Source of the DNA: Zygnema cylindricum
Lineage: Eukaryota; Streptophyta; Zygnematophyceae; Zygnematales; Zygnemataceae
DNA length: 12,378 bases
Reading direction: 5' to 3'
Assembly: GCA_037447655.1 (NCBI GenBank)
Contig: JBBHKE010001599.1
Span: forward strand, 9,768-22,145
Part shown: one piece after another, positions 1 to 6,846 of the stretch
Numbering within the stretch: position 1 is the first letter of the stretch
How the letters are laid out: each line of letters starts with the position of its first letter
Position numbers and translations under genes: made by a program
Notes under the pieces: model-generated
The model's input: the letters and a program-made list of their open reading frames with translations, nothing else
The model's database searches: none
Told to the model about the DNA's origin: nothing

Positions 1-56
1 AACAATAGCGATTGTTAAACACATTAAATCGAATGTATAAAACAATAGCGATTAAC
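1..56. repeat. Border satellite, type B 40-bp monomers (left edge)
   Basis: The first 40 bases form one monomer, and the next begins at 41 with the same AACAATAGCGATT, giving a period of exactly 40 bp. The second copy changes into the main satellite after about position 54. The monomer carries a dyad, AACAAT-AGCG-ATTGTT, whose TAGCGAT core is shared with the main satellite, while the rest is clearly different (CACATTAAATC is specific to this type). The same monomer type reappears at the right edge of the window in the same phase. It is probably a sister subfamily of the main satellite. The array may continue beyond the window. Confidence 0.75.
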
Positions 57-1148
57 AACAGTTAGTGATAAAACGAATTGTTATCTAAATTACACAAACT
101 GTTTCCGCTTACAGGAATTGTTACCTAACTCACACAAATTATTAGCGATAACGATAATTGTTACCTAAATTAACCAAATTGTTAGCGATAACAGAAAATG
201 TTACCTAAATTTCACAAATTGTTAGCGATAACAATAATTGTTACTTAAACTACACAAATTGTTAGCGATAACAATAACTGTTTTCTAAATTACACAAACG
301 GTTAACGATAACAAAAATTGTTATCTAAATTAAACAAACAATTAGCGATAACAAAATATGTAAGCTAAATTACACAAATTGTTAGCGATAACAATAATTG
401 TTACTTAAACTACACAAATTGTTAGCGATAACAAGAATTGTTTTCTAAATTACACAAACGGTTAGCGATAACAAGAATTGTGACCTAAATTAACGAAACA
501 GTTAGCGATAACAAGAATTGTTCCCTAAACAACACAAACTGTTAGCGTTTACAAGAATTGTTACCTAAATTACACAAACAGTTAGCGATAACAAGAATTG
601 TTACCTAAATTACACAAACTGTTAGCGATAACAAGAATTGTTACCTAAATTAAAAAAACTATTAGCGATAACAAGAATTGTTACCTATATAACACAAATT
701 GTTTGCGATAACAAGAATTGTTACCTTAATTAACCAATCAGTTAGCGATAACAGGAATTTTTATTTAGATCAACAAACTGTTTGCGCTTACAAGAATTGT
801 TACCTAACTTACACAAACAGATAGGGATAAGAAGAATTGTTTCCTAAATTACACAAACGGTTAGCGATAACAAGAATTGTGACCTAAATTACACAAACTG
901 TTAGCGATAACAAGAATTGTTACCTAAACTACACAAAATGTTAGCGATAACAAGAATTGTTACTTAAACTACACAAACAGTTAGCGATAACAAGAATTGT
1001 TTCCTAAATTAACGAAACAGTTAGCGATAACAGGAATTGTTATCTAAATAACACAAATTGTTTGCACTTACAGAAATTGTTACCTAACTTACAAAAACTG
1101 TTAGCGATAACAAGAATTGTTACCTAAACTACACAAAATGTTAGCGAT
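57..1148. repeat. Satellite array, type A 40-bp monomers (left block)
   Basis: About 27 head-to-tail copies of a 40-bp AT-rich monomer are present, with the GTTAGCGATAAC motif recurring every 40 bases (for example near 61, 421, 461, 541, 581). Within a monomer the order is GTTAGCGATAAC, then AA-N-AATTGTTA, then CCTAAATTACACAAA with a variable last few bases. Copies differ by a handful of substitutions, and several local patterns repeat at multiples of 40 (160, 200 and 280 bp), as expected from unequal exchange. All copies share one orientation. No gene lies here, and the repeat period is not divisible by three. The block ends inside a monomer, where the retrotransposon is inserted. Confidence 0.96.
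1144..1148. repeat. Target site duplication GCGAT (left copy)
   Basis: The five bases GCGAT directly precede the TGTTGT end of the left LTR and are repeated exactly after the ACAACA end of the right LTR (6875-6879). A 5-bp duplication is the normal footprint of copia-type integrase. Removing the element and one copy restores an uninterrupted satellite monomer. Confidence 0.96.
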
Positions 1149-1534
1149 TGTTGTTCTACAACCATCGGTGCAGGTGGAGGAGAAGTAGTAGTAGTAGAAG
1201 TAGACATGATACACTCTCAGAAGCTACCAAGAATCCTATCAAACAGCTGTTCTTAAGTGCTCAACGACTCTTATACAAGCATCCAAACCTCACAAAACTC
1301 TATCAGAATATAGAGTAGCAAAAACACTGACAACTCTTAAAGTTTCAGCACAATTGACCCAACAACACTAAAGATATAATACTCAGAAGTTTCCCAAAAA
1401 CTGTCTGCAGTTTTACTACTTGGAAGTCTAGATACATAATATGTTCTGAGTCCTAAGTCTTATACTTGTGTTGAATTGGCAACACCAGTGTACTTGAGAG
1501 GTACGTCAAACCACCAAGCTACCACTAATCTGTC

Positions 1535-1592
1535 TAGCTACCACTAAGCTATCACTAAGCTACCACTGAGCTATCACTAGGCTACCACTGAG
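1535..1592 (-). repeat. 11/22-bp tandem repeat in U3 of 3' LTR
   Basis: Alternating 11-mers AGCTACCACTA and AGCTATCACTA form a tandem run, a higher-order unit of 22 bp, with minor changes. The matching run in the 5' LTR (6529-6608) has one more 22-bp unit, which accounts for nearly all of the LTR length difference. It lies in the U3 part of the LTR, upstream of the TATA box in the element direction. Such repeats often act as enhancer-like elements in LTRs, but nothing here proves that. Confidence 0.85.
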
Positions 1593-1730
1593 TTACCCAA
1601 TAAGTTGACTAGAATCGTATCTATCGCAGTTGCTCTATGCTGTACAGAATCACATTAAGAATATCAGACGCTGCGTTGTCCGTACGGACCATATCAAATA
1701 TAATCATGGTTGCGTTGTCCTATGTTGTAG

Positions 1731-1830
1731 CTTCGCTGCTGCGCTGCTCCGTTGCTGCGCTGCTTTGCTACTGCGCTGCTCTGCTGCTGCGCTGCTCTGC
1801 TGTATAGCAGCTGCGCTGCTTCGCTGCTCT
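1731..1830 (-). repeat. GCTGC-rich low-complexity tract in 3' LTR
   Basis: A run of GCTGCTGCGCTGCTC-like units makes this 100-bp stretch GC-rich against an AT-rich background. The same tract lies at 6747-6846 in the other LTR, with a few substitutions. In the element direction it is close to the start of U3. It produces a long spurious open frame on the plus strand that should not be read as a gene. Confidence 0.8.
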
Positions 1831-1858
1831 GAGACTGAAAGCTTTCCAAAATACAACA

Positions 1859-1866
1859 CTCCCCTA
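1859..1866 (-). other. Polypurine tract (plus-strand primer site)
   Basis: On the minus strand this reads TAGGGGAG, directly followed by the TGTTGT start of the 3' LTR. A short purine run abutting the 3' LTR is the standard site where reverse transcriptase starts second-strand DNA synthesis. Its position, directly next to the LTR end, supports the boundary at 1858/1859. Confidence 0.88.
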
Positions 1867-2017
1867 AAGCTTTAGATCAGTATATCGGCGCAGCTGCGGT
1901 GACAAACTAGCGCAGCTTCGCAGCATAGCAGTATAGCAATTACTAAGTCACCCAGTCCCACTACATCTCAATATTGGACTTAGCCCAGCATCATAGCATA
2001 GCAGTATAACATTTCAA
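1867..2017 (-). other. 3' untranslated region with a 73-74-bp imperfect duplication
   Basis: This lies between the gag-pol stop (TAA, 2018-2020) and the polypurine tract, and no coding sequence is visible. It contains an imperfect tandem duplication. GCATAGCAGTATA at 1923 recurs at 1996, and CCCACTACATCTC near 1957 matches CCCACTGCATCTC near 2031, an offset of 73-74 bp. The inner copy includes the last codons of RNase H, so the outer copy is a relic of the gene's end carried into the untranslated region. The part nearest the LTR also contains GCAGC motifs like those in U3. Confidence 0.7.
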
Positions 2018-2269
2018 TTATTCACTTAATCCCACTGCATCTCTGCAATTCTTTAGTTTATGAGTAGGAAGGGCTTTGGTGAGCATATCAGCAATCATTT
2101 TTGCGTTTGGCAAATAACATAACTTAATCACTTTAGAGAACACTTTTTCTCTTACAAAGTGTAATCGTACATCCATGTGCTTGCTTTTGAAGTGATGACT
2201 CGGGTTAGAAGCAATGGCAATGGCAACCTGGTTATCACACCAGATCACTTGTGGACCAATTTGCATGTA
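2018..2269 (-). pseudogene. pol: pol segment 7: RNase H C-terminus and end of gag-pol
   Basis: This continues in frame from the TGA at 2270-2272. VIWCDNQVAIAIASNP contains the third RNase H acidic residue. HHFKSKHMDVRLHFVREKV and MIADMLTKALP are the standard closing motifs of copia RNase H. The natural end of the polyprotein is the TAA at 2018-2020, after AVGLSE. A diverged copy of the last codons lies further on, in the untranslated region near 1946-1970. Confidence 0.94.
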
Positions 2270-2815
2270 TCATAGTTCTTGTAACATGGATTTTACCCAT
2301 AAGAGTTCTTTGAGGGCCGAGCTTGCTGCCATATATTCCGACTCCATTGTCGACTGTGCTGTCACCTTTTGAAGTTTGCTGCTCCAGCAGCAAGTGCCGT
2401 TCCCAATTTGTAGAACCAATCCCGTGGTGGATTTCCGGCTTGGCATGTCGCCATAGCTTGCATCACTCCACGTTTGCAGCTTTACTTCTCCTCCGCCTAG
2501 TGTGAGTTTGAGGTCTTTGGTTTCGGCCAAATATCTTAAGACTCTCCTTGCTGCATCAAAGTCAGATTTTCTTGGATTCTCTAGACTCTTGCTCAGTACC
2601 CTGACTGCTGCAGCAATGTCAAGACGGGTACAATTCATGAAATATATTAAGCTTCCCACTATTTGTCTGTCTGGTATTTGTGTCATAGAATCATTCTCCC
2701 CTGATTCTAAATACTCACTAACAATGAGACCTGGTTTTGTCTCTTCTCCCTCTATCTTTTGCCAAAACTCCATTGGAGTTAGACATCCTTTTGCCCCCCC
2801 GCATTCCGTACTCAT
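2270..2815 (-). pseudogene. pol: pol segment 6: connection domain and RNase H (main part)
   Basis: True homology begins after the G7 run, at GAKGCLTPMEF, so the first few codons from 2815 are an out-of-frame artefact. QIVGSLIYFMNCTRLDIAAAV and FDAARRVLRYLAETKDLKL form the connection region. RNase H, which removes the RNA strand during cDNA synthesis, begins near 2480. WSDASYG carries the first acidic residue (D118 of the piece), and STMESEYMA the catalytic glutamate (E158). The piece stops at a TGA (2270-2272) after MLQEL, probably a glycine codon GGA in the ancestor, because the same frame continues into the rest of RNase H. Confidence 0.94.
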
Positions 2816-2972
2816 CTAACATGTTTCCAATAGCCTCCTTTTGAGTCAATTTTATTACTTTCTTACTTCTGTCCCTCTCTACCTGGATACCCAAAATATA
2901 TTTTGCCTCGCCGAGGTCTTTTATCTCGAACCGTGAGTTTAGAGCAGTTTTGATTTTGTTAATTTCAGCCAT
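2718..2972 (-). pseudogene. pol: pol segment 5: reverse transcriptase thumb side
   Basis: This segment continues the reverse transcriptase in frame after the TAA at 2973-2975, with EINKIKTALNSRFEIKDLGE, AKYILGIQVERDR and LTQKEAIGNMLDEYGM. These are the typical copia sequence after YVDD. Family similarity ends at the run of seven Gs on the minus strand (2794-2800). Beyond that the frame is out of register and the listed end at 2718 is meaningless. The matching protein continues in the frame of segment 6. Confidence 0.92.
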
Positions 2973-2975
2973 TTA

Positions 2976-3392
2976 TTTGCTAATTAATAATAAATCATCT
3001 ACATACACTGCTATATACACTATCCCATTTTCACCATTTAGAACGTAGAGAGAGTGATCACTACTTATCATTTGAAATCCTAGGCTAGTCAAGAATTCAT
3101 CAAGCTTCAGATTCCACTGTGTGGGGGCCTGTAATAGGTCGTATAGAGATTTTAGCAACTTGCATACTACATGCCCTTTTCCAGGTTCCACATACTTTTT
3201 AGGCTGCAGCATATAAATGGTCTTTTCTAGTTCTCCATGCAAAATGGCCGTCTTTACATCCATCTGATGTATTTCCATATCTTCTATAATCGCTAGGGAC
3301 AGCAAAATCCTAACTGTCGTAAATCTTAAAACCGGAGAAAATGTTTCTTTAAAATCGATTCTTTCCTTTTGATTATACCCCTTTGCCACAAG
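2976..3392 (-). pseudogene. pol: pol segment 4: reverse transcriptase catalytic core
   Basis: This segment would copy element RNA into DNA. It opens with LVAKGYNQKERIDFKETF. HQMDVKTAILHGELEKTIYM carries the first catalytic aspartate, and YVDDLLLI near 2990-3005 carries the catalytic pair in the copia form. The region SLYDLLQAPTQW departs from the usual SLYGLKQAPRQW at three positions, a further sign of decay. The piece ends at a TAA (2973-2975), followed in the same frame by the next part of the domain. The segment lies between two stops that each leave the frame unchanged. Confidence 0.95.
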
Positions 3393-3758
3393 TTAAGCCT
3401 TATAACGTTCAATGGTGTTGTCGGGATTTAAGTTCACCTTGAGTACCCATTTGTTGCCGATAGCTTTTCGGTCCGGAGGAAGGTTCACAAGCTCCCATGT
3501 TTGAGCCTCCATGATGGACTTCATTTTGTCGTTTGCTGCCTCGATCCAGTGATTCCGTTCAAGTGATAAGAAGGCCTCCTGAATGGTCAGAGGCTCCTGT
3601 GAGGCTGACGAGTAGGCAAAGTGAGAACATGCTTGCACGCGGCTGCTGGATCTTCTTCCCCCCGAAAATTCTGAGGCTGAGATCGTCGGATGTTGCGCAT
3701 TGCGCTGATTGCGCTGGTTGCGATCTGTGTGGATTGACGGCTGGTGGTCCGGTTGGAA
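3393..3758 (-). pseudogene. pol: pol segment 3: linker and reverse transcriptase N-terminus
   Basis: This follows the TAG at 3759-3761 in the same frame. The first 40 codons are a polar linker rich in glutamine, asparagine, arginine and serine, as expected between integrase and reverse transcriptase. From about 3600 the sequence is the conserved copia start of reverse transcriptase: EPLTIQEAF, NHWIEAANDKMKSI, TWELVNLPPDRKAIGNKWV, and ERYKA. The piece ends at the TAA at 3393-3395, exactly where the family normally reads RYKARLVAKGYNQ. The reading frame continues unchanged after the stop. Confidence 0.92.
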
Positions 3759-4541
3759 CTAAACTTGTTGAGGAACTTGGAGAGAGTCTGACTCCGGAGT
3801 CACTACCGGAGAATGTAGTATCCGTGGGACAATTTCTTGCATGCAATCTAAAATGACATATTTTTGTACCTTTTGTTGCTTTTGCTGCTCTATCATTTTA
3901 AATAAATCTACGGAGTCAAGCTCATCCTTTACAATAATATTCCGTGCTACAACTATTTTCTGCCTCTCAAACACAAAGACTCTATAACCTTTTGAGTTAT
4001 CGTCATATCCTAACAAAATGCTCGGTAATCCCTTCAATTCCATTTTCCATCTATCTGTAGACGTATCCAATATAAAGCATTGACTACCAAAGACTTTGAA
4101 ATGGCTAACATCTGGTTTGGTACCTGTCCATAACTCGTAAGGAGTAGTGTCTACCGATGTGGATCCTCTGCTATTCTTAATATAAACTGCACAATTTAGA
4201 GCCTCAGCCCAGAATTTCGGATCCACATTCTTATATGTGAGCATCGACCTGGAGCTCTCTGTGAGAGTTATATTTAGTCTTAGCGACACCCCATTTTGTT
4301 CCGATGAATATGGAACAGTCAATAGATGACTAATACCATCCTCGAGTAAAAAGGTTTCAAATTCTTTCGATGTATATTGACCACCATTGTCCGATCTGAG
4401 TTGCAAAATAGGTAAATTATGAAGTTTTTCAACCCATGCTTTATAGTGTTTGAAGTGACCAAACACTTCACTCTTCTCCTTCATGAAGTAAACTTTTGTA
4501 AACCCGGAGAAATCATTTGTGAAGGTGACCATATATTTCAT
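3759..4541 (-). pseudogene. pol: pol segment 2: integrase core and C-terminal domain
   Basis: This is a 260-codon piece. It starts at the domain's internal MKYMVTFTNDFSGF, which is not a real start codon. Integrase would insert the cDNA into chromosomal DNA. LRSDNGGQY holds the second catalytic aspartate (D51). The third catalytic residue should be glutamate 36 positions later, in the family motif NGVAER, but the sequence reads NGVSLR with leucine at 87 (codon at 4281-4283). The enzyme is therefore dead even apart from stops. The copia C-terminal block is clear: PKFWAEALNCAVYIKN, TPYELWTGTKP, SHFKVFG, LLGYDDNSKGYRVF. A TAG at 3759-3761 ends the piece, but the same frame reopens directly into the linker before reverse transcriptase. 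Confidence 0.95.
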
Positions 4542-5218
4542 CCCCCGGCAGATGAAACCTTCGCAGGACCAAAAACATCCGAATGAATTTGTTGCAATAG
4601 TTTCGTTGACTTATGCTCAGACTCGTTAGGAAATGGAAATCTGTGGATTTTGCCTAAAGCGCAACCATCACAAGTTTTGACCGGCTGATCTGTGAGTGAT
4701 ACACCCTCTATTTTTCCAGCAAGGACCATTTTCCTCAAACTATCATAGTTTACATGGCCTAACCTTTTATGCCACAACTCATCTGAGTGCAAAACACTAG
4801 AGTACAGAACATCATTCTCATTGGTATTAGCCATATCCATGGGATACATCTTGCTACTTTCTCTAGTACCACTAACCGCAACCTTGCCATTTTTGCTAAC
4901 AAACTGCCGACCATTTTTCAAATTAACCTCAAAGCCTTTGCTCTCTACCAACGACGTAGAAAACAGATTTTTCTTAAAGTCAGGCACAAATAAGACATTG
5001 TGAAGAGTCCTTTCATTTGCTTTTCCTTCTACATCAACTAGCAAAGACACATCACCCATTGCACGAGTTTGGACACTCATTCCACAAGCATAAAAAATAT
5101 TTTTCTCTGGCGTTGCTTTCAGATTTTTGAAGATGGCCTCGTTCCAACACATGTGGGCTGACGCTCCTGTATCCATAATCCATCCAGGGTCCTTCGCGCC
5201 CTCCATTGCTGCCGCCAT
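4538..5218 (-). pseudogene. pol: pol segment 1: aspartic protease and integrase N-terminus
   Basis: This open piece has 226 codons from an internal ATG, and the true frame continues upstream for 16 codons to the TAG at 5267. The protease active site is DTGAS (residues 16-20), the copia form of the D-S/T-G motif; it would cleave the polyprotein inside the particle. The integrase zinc-binding domain follows: LWHKRLGH (H150, H155) and CDGC (C183, C186) form the HHCC set. The first catalytic aspartate of integrase is D214 in IHSDVFGP. The piece ends at a TGA just after GG because the G5 run at 4542-4546 appears to have lost one base. The integrase core continues in the neighbouring frame with a 4-base ATGA overlap, an accident of that shift. 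Confidence 0.94.
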
Positions 5219-6068
5219 AACGAATAGATCCGTTTCGTCCTCCTCAGAAAATGTCAGAGTCTCGTCCTAGAGTGATGAAGAAGCTGAAAACAGTGCATCT
5301 CCACGAGGTGTAGGCCTCGTGAAGGTTTTGTAAAACTGACTTTGTTGCCATCCCGGCCTGTATAAACTTGTATCGTTAGCTTGTCTAAGTTTAGGACAGA
5401 ATTTGTATCCATGACCTCTCTCACTACAATAAAAACATGCATTGTTTGATTGTCTATTTCCACCCTGATTAAACTGTCTGAACTGGTTAAACTGATTACG
5501 TTGCTGATTAAATTGACCTTTTTTCCCAAAGTCTGAATTAAAAGCCTCTGCTTGCTCAACATTGAGAATATTAGATGTAGCTTCCTCCTCAAGTAAAATA
5601 TTGATTGCTAACTGTAAAGTCCAGCTAGCTTTATCTTTCTGTTTGAGCATGTCAGATACTCTTTTCATACTACGAGGGAGACCCCGCATGAGCAATGCTG
5701 CCTGTTGAAACGGAGGAAACACCCCACCTGCACAAACATGTGCATCTACAAGGATACGAAATTTGTTAGAATATTCTACCATCGTACCGCCAGTGTACTT
5801 ATAGTCCCAAATTTTTGCAGCCAATAGAAGCTCTTCCTGGACATTAGCCTTTTCATAATCACTTTTAAGGGATTTCTAAATATCAATTGCCTTTTTCATT
5901 TTTATCCGTGACATAGCTAAGTCCTCAGATATACAAAATTTCAGGATAGAACGAGCCTGCGTATTTTTTTTAGACCATGACGGATCAGATTCATCTAGCG
6001 AACCATCCAATATATCCAAAAGATTGACTTCTCAAAATGTGTCTCCACCATATCCGCCCAGTAAACAT

Positions 6069-6119
6069 ACTTATCCTTGAAAAAGATAGGAGCTACACTT
6101 ATCCCCGGAAAAGATAGGA
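6069..6119 (-). repeat. 28-bp imperfect tandem duplication in gag
   Basis: The plus-strand block ACTTATCC..GAAAAGATAGGA occurs at 6069-6091 and again at 6097-6119, a 28-bp offset. Because 28 is not divisible by three, it shifts the Gag frame and causes the stop at 6071-6073. A second change of one base near 6032-6040 restores the original frame number. The two copies differ at a few bases, so the event is not very recent. Confidence 0.75.
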
Positions 6120-6133
6120 ATTCTTGATGACAC

Positions 6134-6143
6134 GCCCATAACC
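6134..6143 (-). other. Primer-binding site, initiator tRNA-Met half-tRNA type
   Basis: Directly inside the 5' LTR the minus strand reads GGTTATGGGC. Its complement, GCCCATAACC, is the anticodon loop region of eukaryotic initiator tRNA-Met, with CAT as the anticodon. This is not the tRNA 3' end that most LTR elements use (TGGTATCAGAGC type). From established knowledge, Drosophila copia and yeast Ty5 use this internal site, priming with a cleaved 5' half of the tRNA. The site is at the same time codons for Q-V-M-G in the Gag frame. Confidence 0.88.
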
Positions 6144-6264
6144 TGTTGTTCTACAAACACCGGTGCAGGTGGAGGAGCAGCAGTAGTAGTAGAAGTAGAC
6201 ATGATACACTCTCAGAAGCTACCAAGAATCCTTCCAAACAGTTGTTCTTAAGTGCTCACCGACT

Positions 6265-6272
6265 CTTATATA
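6265..6272 (-). promoter_or_regulatory. TATA box of the LTR promoter
   Basis: On the minus strand this reads TATATAAG, a strong TATA box, 62 bases upstream of the gag ATG. Initiation about 30 bases downstream would fall near 6240 and give a leader of about 40 bases with no earlier ATG. It also sets the U3/R border near 6240. The corresponding 3' LTR sequence (about 1270-1277) has one altered base. Confidence 0.72.
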
Positions 6273-6291
6273 AACATCCAAACCTCACAAA

Positions 6292-6311
6292 ACTCTATCA
6301 GAATATAGAGT
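6292..6311. promoter_or_regulatory. Inverted repeat ACTCTAT/ATAGAGT upstream of TATA box
   Basis: Seven-base perfect arms separated by six bases lie 20 bases upstream of the TATA box. They are unchanged in the 3' LTR (1297-1316) although the LTRs differ elsewhere. This could be a protein-binding dyad; there is no direct evidence of function. Confidence 0.4.
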
Positions 6312-6528
6312 AGCAAAAACTCTAATAAATCCCAAAGTTTGAGTAAATTGACCCAACAACACTCAAGATATAATACTCACAAGTTTCCCAAACCTTGTTT
6401 GCAGTTTTACTACTTGGAAGTCTGGATACATAATACGTTCTGAGTCTTAAGTCTTATACTTGTGTTGAATTGGCACCACCAGTGTACTTGAGAGGTACAT
6501 CAAACCACCAAGCTATCAGTAATCTGTC

Positions 6529-6608
6529 TAGCTACCACTGAGCTATCACTAAGCTACCAATGAGCTATCACTAAGCTACCACTAAGCTATCACTAAGCTA
6601 CCACTGAG
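6529..6608 (-). repeat. 11/22-bp tandem repeat in U3 of 5' LTR
   Basis: This is the same alternating AGCTACCACTA/AGCTATCACTA repeat as at 1535-1592, but 22 bp longer, so one dimer was gained or lost in one LTR after insertion. It lies upstream of the promoter in the element direction. Confidence 0.85.
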
Positions 6609-6693
6609 TTACCCACTAAGTTGACTAAAATCGTATCCATCGCAGTTACTCTATGGTGTACAGAATCACATTAAGAATATCAGACGCTGCGTT

Positions 6694-6705
6694 GTCCGTA
6701 CGGAC
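6694..6705. promoter_or_regulatory. Perfect 12-bp palindrome GTCCGTACGGAC in U3
   Basis: A perfect dyad, identical in both LTRs (the other copy at 1678-1689), sits in a stretch of about 40 bases that is unchanged between them. Position in U3 and conservation fit a dimeric transcription-factor site. This is inference; the factor is not recognised. Confidence 0.45.
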
Positions 6706-6746
6706 CATATCAAAAACAATCATGGTTGCGTTCTCCTATGTTGTAG

Positions 6747-6846
6747 CTTCGCTGCTGCGCTGCTCTATTGCTGCGCTGCTCTGCTACTGCGCTGCTCTGC
6801 TGCTGCGCTGCTCTACTGTATAGCAGCTACGCTGCTTCGCTGCTCT
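6747..6846 (-). repeat. GCTGC-rich low-complexity tract in 5' LTR
   Basis: This is the counterpart of 1731-1830, with repeated GCTGCGCTGCTC-like units at the start of U3 in the element direction. It differs by about five substitutions from the other LTR. Confidence 0.8.

Larger units (their letters stand above)
1149..1858 (-). repeat. 3' LTR of the copia element
   Basis: This 710-bp copy matches 6144-6874 along its whole length. Its ends are TGTTGT and ACAACA, and it is bounded by GCGAT outside and the polypurine tract inside. It retains the segment corresponding to the first about 20 gag codons (ATG complement at 1205-1207), which is non-coding here because it lies downstream of pol. The TATA-like sequence has drifted relative to the 5' LTR (TATATAAG in the 5' copy, TGTATAAG here). 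It has one fewer 22-bp unit in the tandem repeat at 1535-1592 than the other LTR. No clear AATAAA signal was seen in the element direction. Confidence 0.96.
2018..6202 (-). pseudogene. gag-pol: gag-pol polyprotein pseudogene, copia type
   Basis: The ancestral gene was one long frame of roughly 1,390 codons, close to the usual copia length. It ran from an ATG inside the 5' LTR (complement of 6200-6202) to the TAA at 2018-2020. In-frame stops now lie at 5876-5878 (TAG), 5267-5269 (TAG), 3759-3761 (TAG), 3393-3395 (TAA), 2973-2975 (TAA) and 2270-2272 (TGA). Frame changes occur at a 28-bp duplication (6069-6119), near 6032-6040, in a G5 run (4542-4546) and in a G7 run (2794-2800). Between these lesions the family motifs are well kept: a CCHC knuckle, DTGA, HHCC, SDNGG, YVDD and the RNase H acidic residues. 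The lesions suggest decay after insertion rather than a regulated expression scheme. Confidence 0.96.
5267..6202 (-). pseudogene. gag: gag region: capsid/nucleocapsid part, broken
   Basis: Gag forms the virus-like particle that packages element RNA in the cytoplasm. The start is the first ATG after the TATA box, and its first 20 codons (threonine/proline/alanine-rich) lie in the 5' LTR. The frame passes through the primer-binding site and reaches a stop at 6071-6073 caused by a 28-bp duplication. Frame shifts and a TAG at 5876-5878 (preceded by AIDI, probably a former tryptophan codon) follow. The longest open piece, 5267-5824, carries a zinc knuckle C-X2-C-X4-H-X4-C (C130, C133, H138, C143 of that piece, 5396-5437). 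An asparagine/glutamine/phenylalanine-rich stretch precedes it, typical of copia nucleocapsid. A TAG at 5267-5269 now separates it from protease, although both sides share the same frame. Confidence 0.93.

Noticed and set aside
57-1148. CRISPR-like array of regular repeats
   Set aside because: Repeats are directly adjacent with no unique spacers, unit length is 40 bp throughout, and the surroundings are eukaryotic.
1630-1875. Plus-strand open frame of 81 codons, rich in Ala, Leu and Cys
   Set aside because: It arises from the GCTGC-rich tract of the LTR, runs across the LTR end into the polypurine tract, and the corresponding frame is not meaningful in the other LTR. Low-complexity artefact.
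2323-2819. Plus-strand open frames opposite RNase H
   Set aside because: They are shadows of the well-supported minus-strand pol gene with no recognisable domains.
3533-3856. Open frames on both strands over the integrase/RT linker (also minus 3559-3846)
   Set aside because: The minus-strand frame with family similarity on both sides continues through this linker after the TAG at 3759-3761, so the other frames are by-products of the low-constraint linker.
4538-4547. Programmed -1 frameshift between protease and integrase
   Set aside because: Copia elements normally have a single frame here, the place is inside the integrase domain, and the shift falls in a G run next to many other lesions. 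A lost base is simpler.
5254-5592. Alternative minus-strand open frame over the gag nucleocapsid region
   Set aside because: It overlaps the frame that has the CCHC zinc knuckle and has no recognisable motif of its own.
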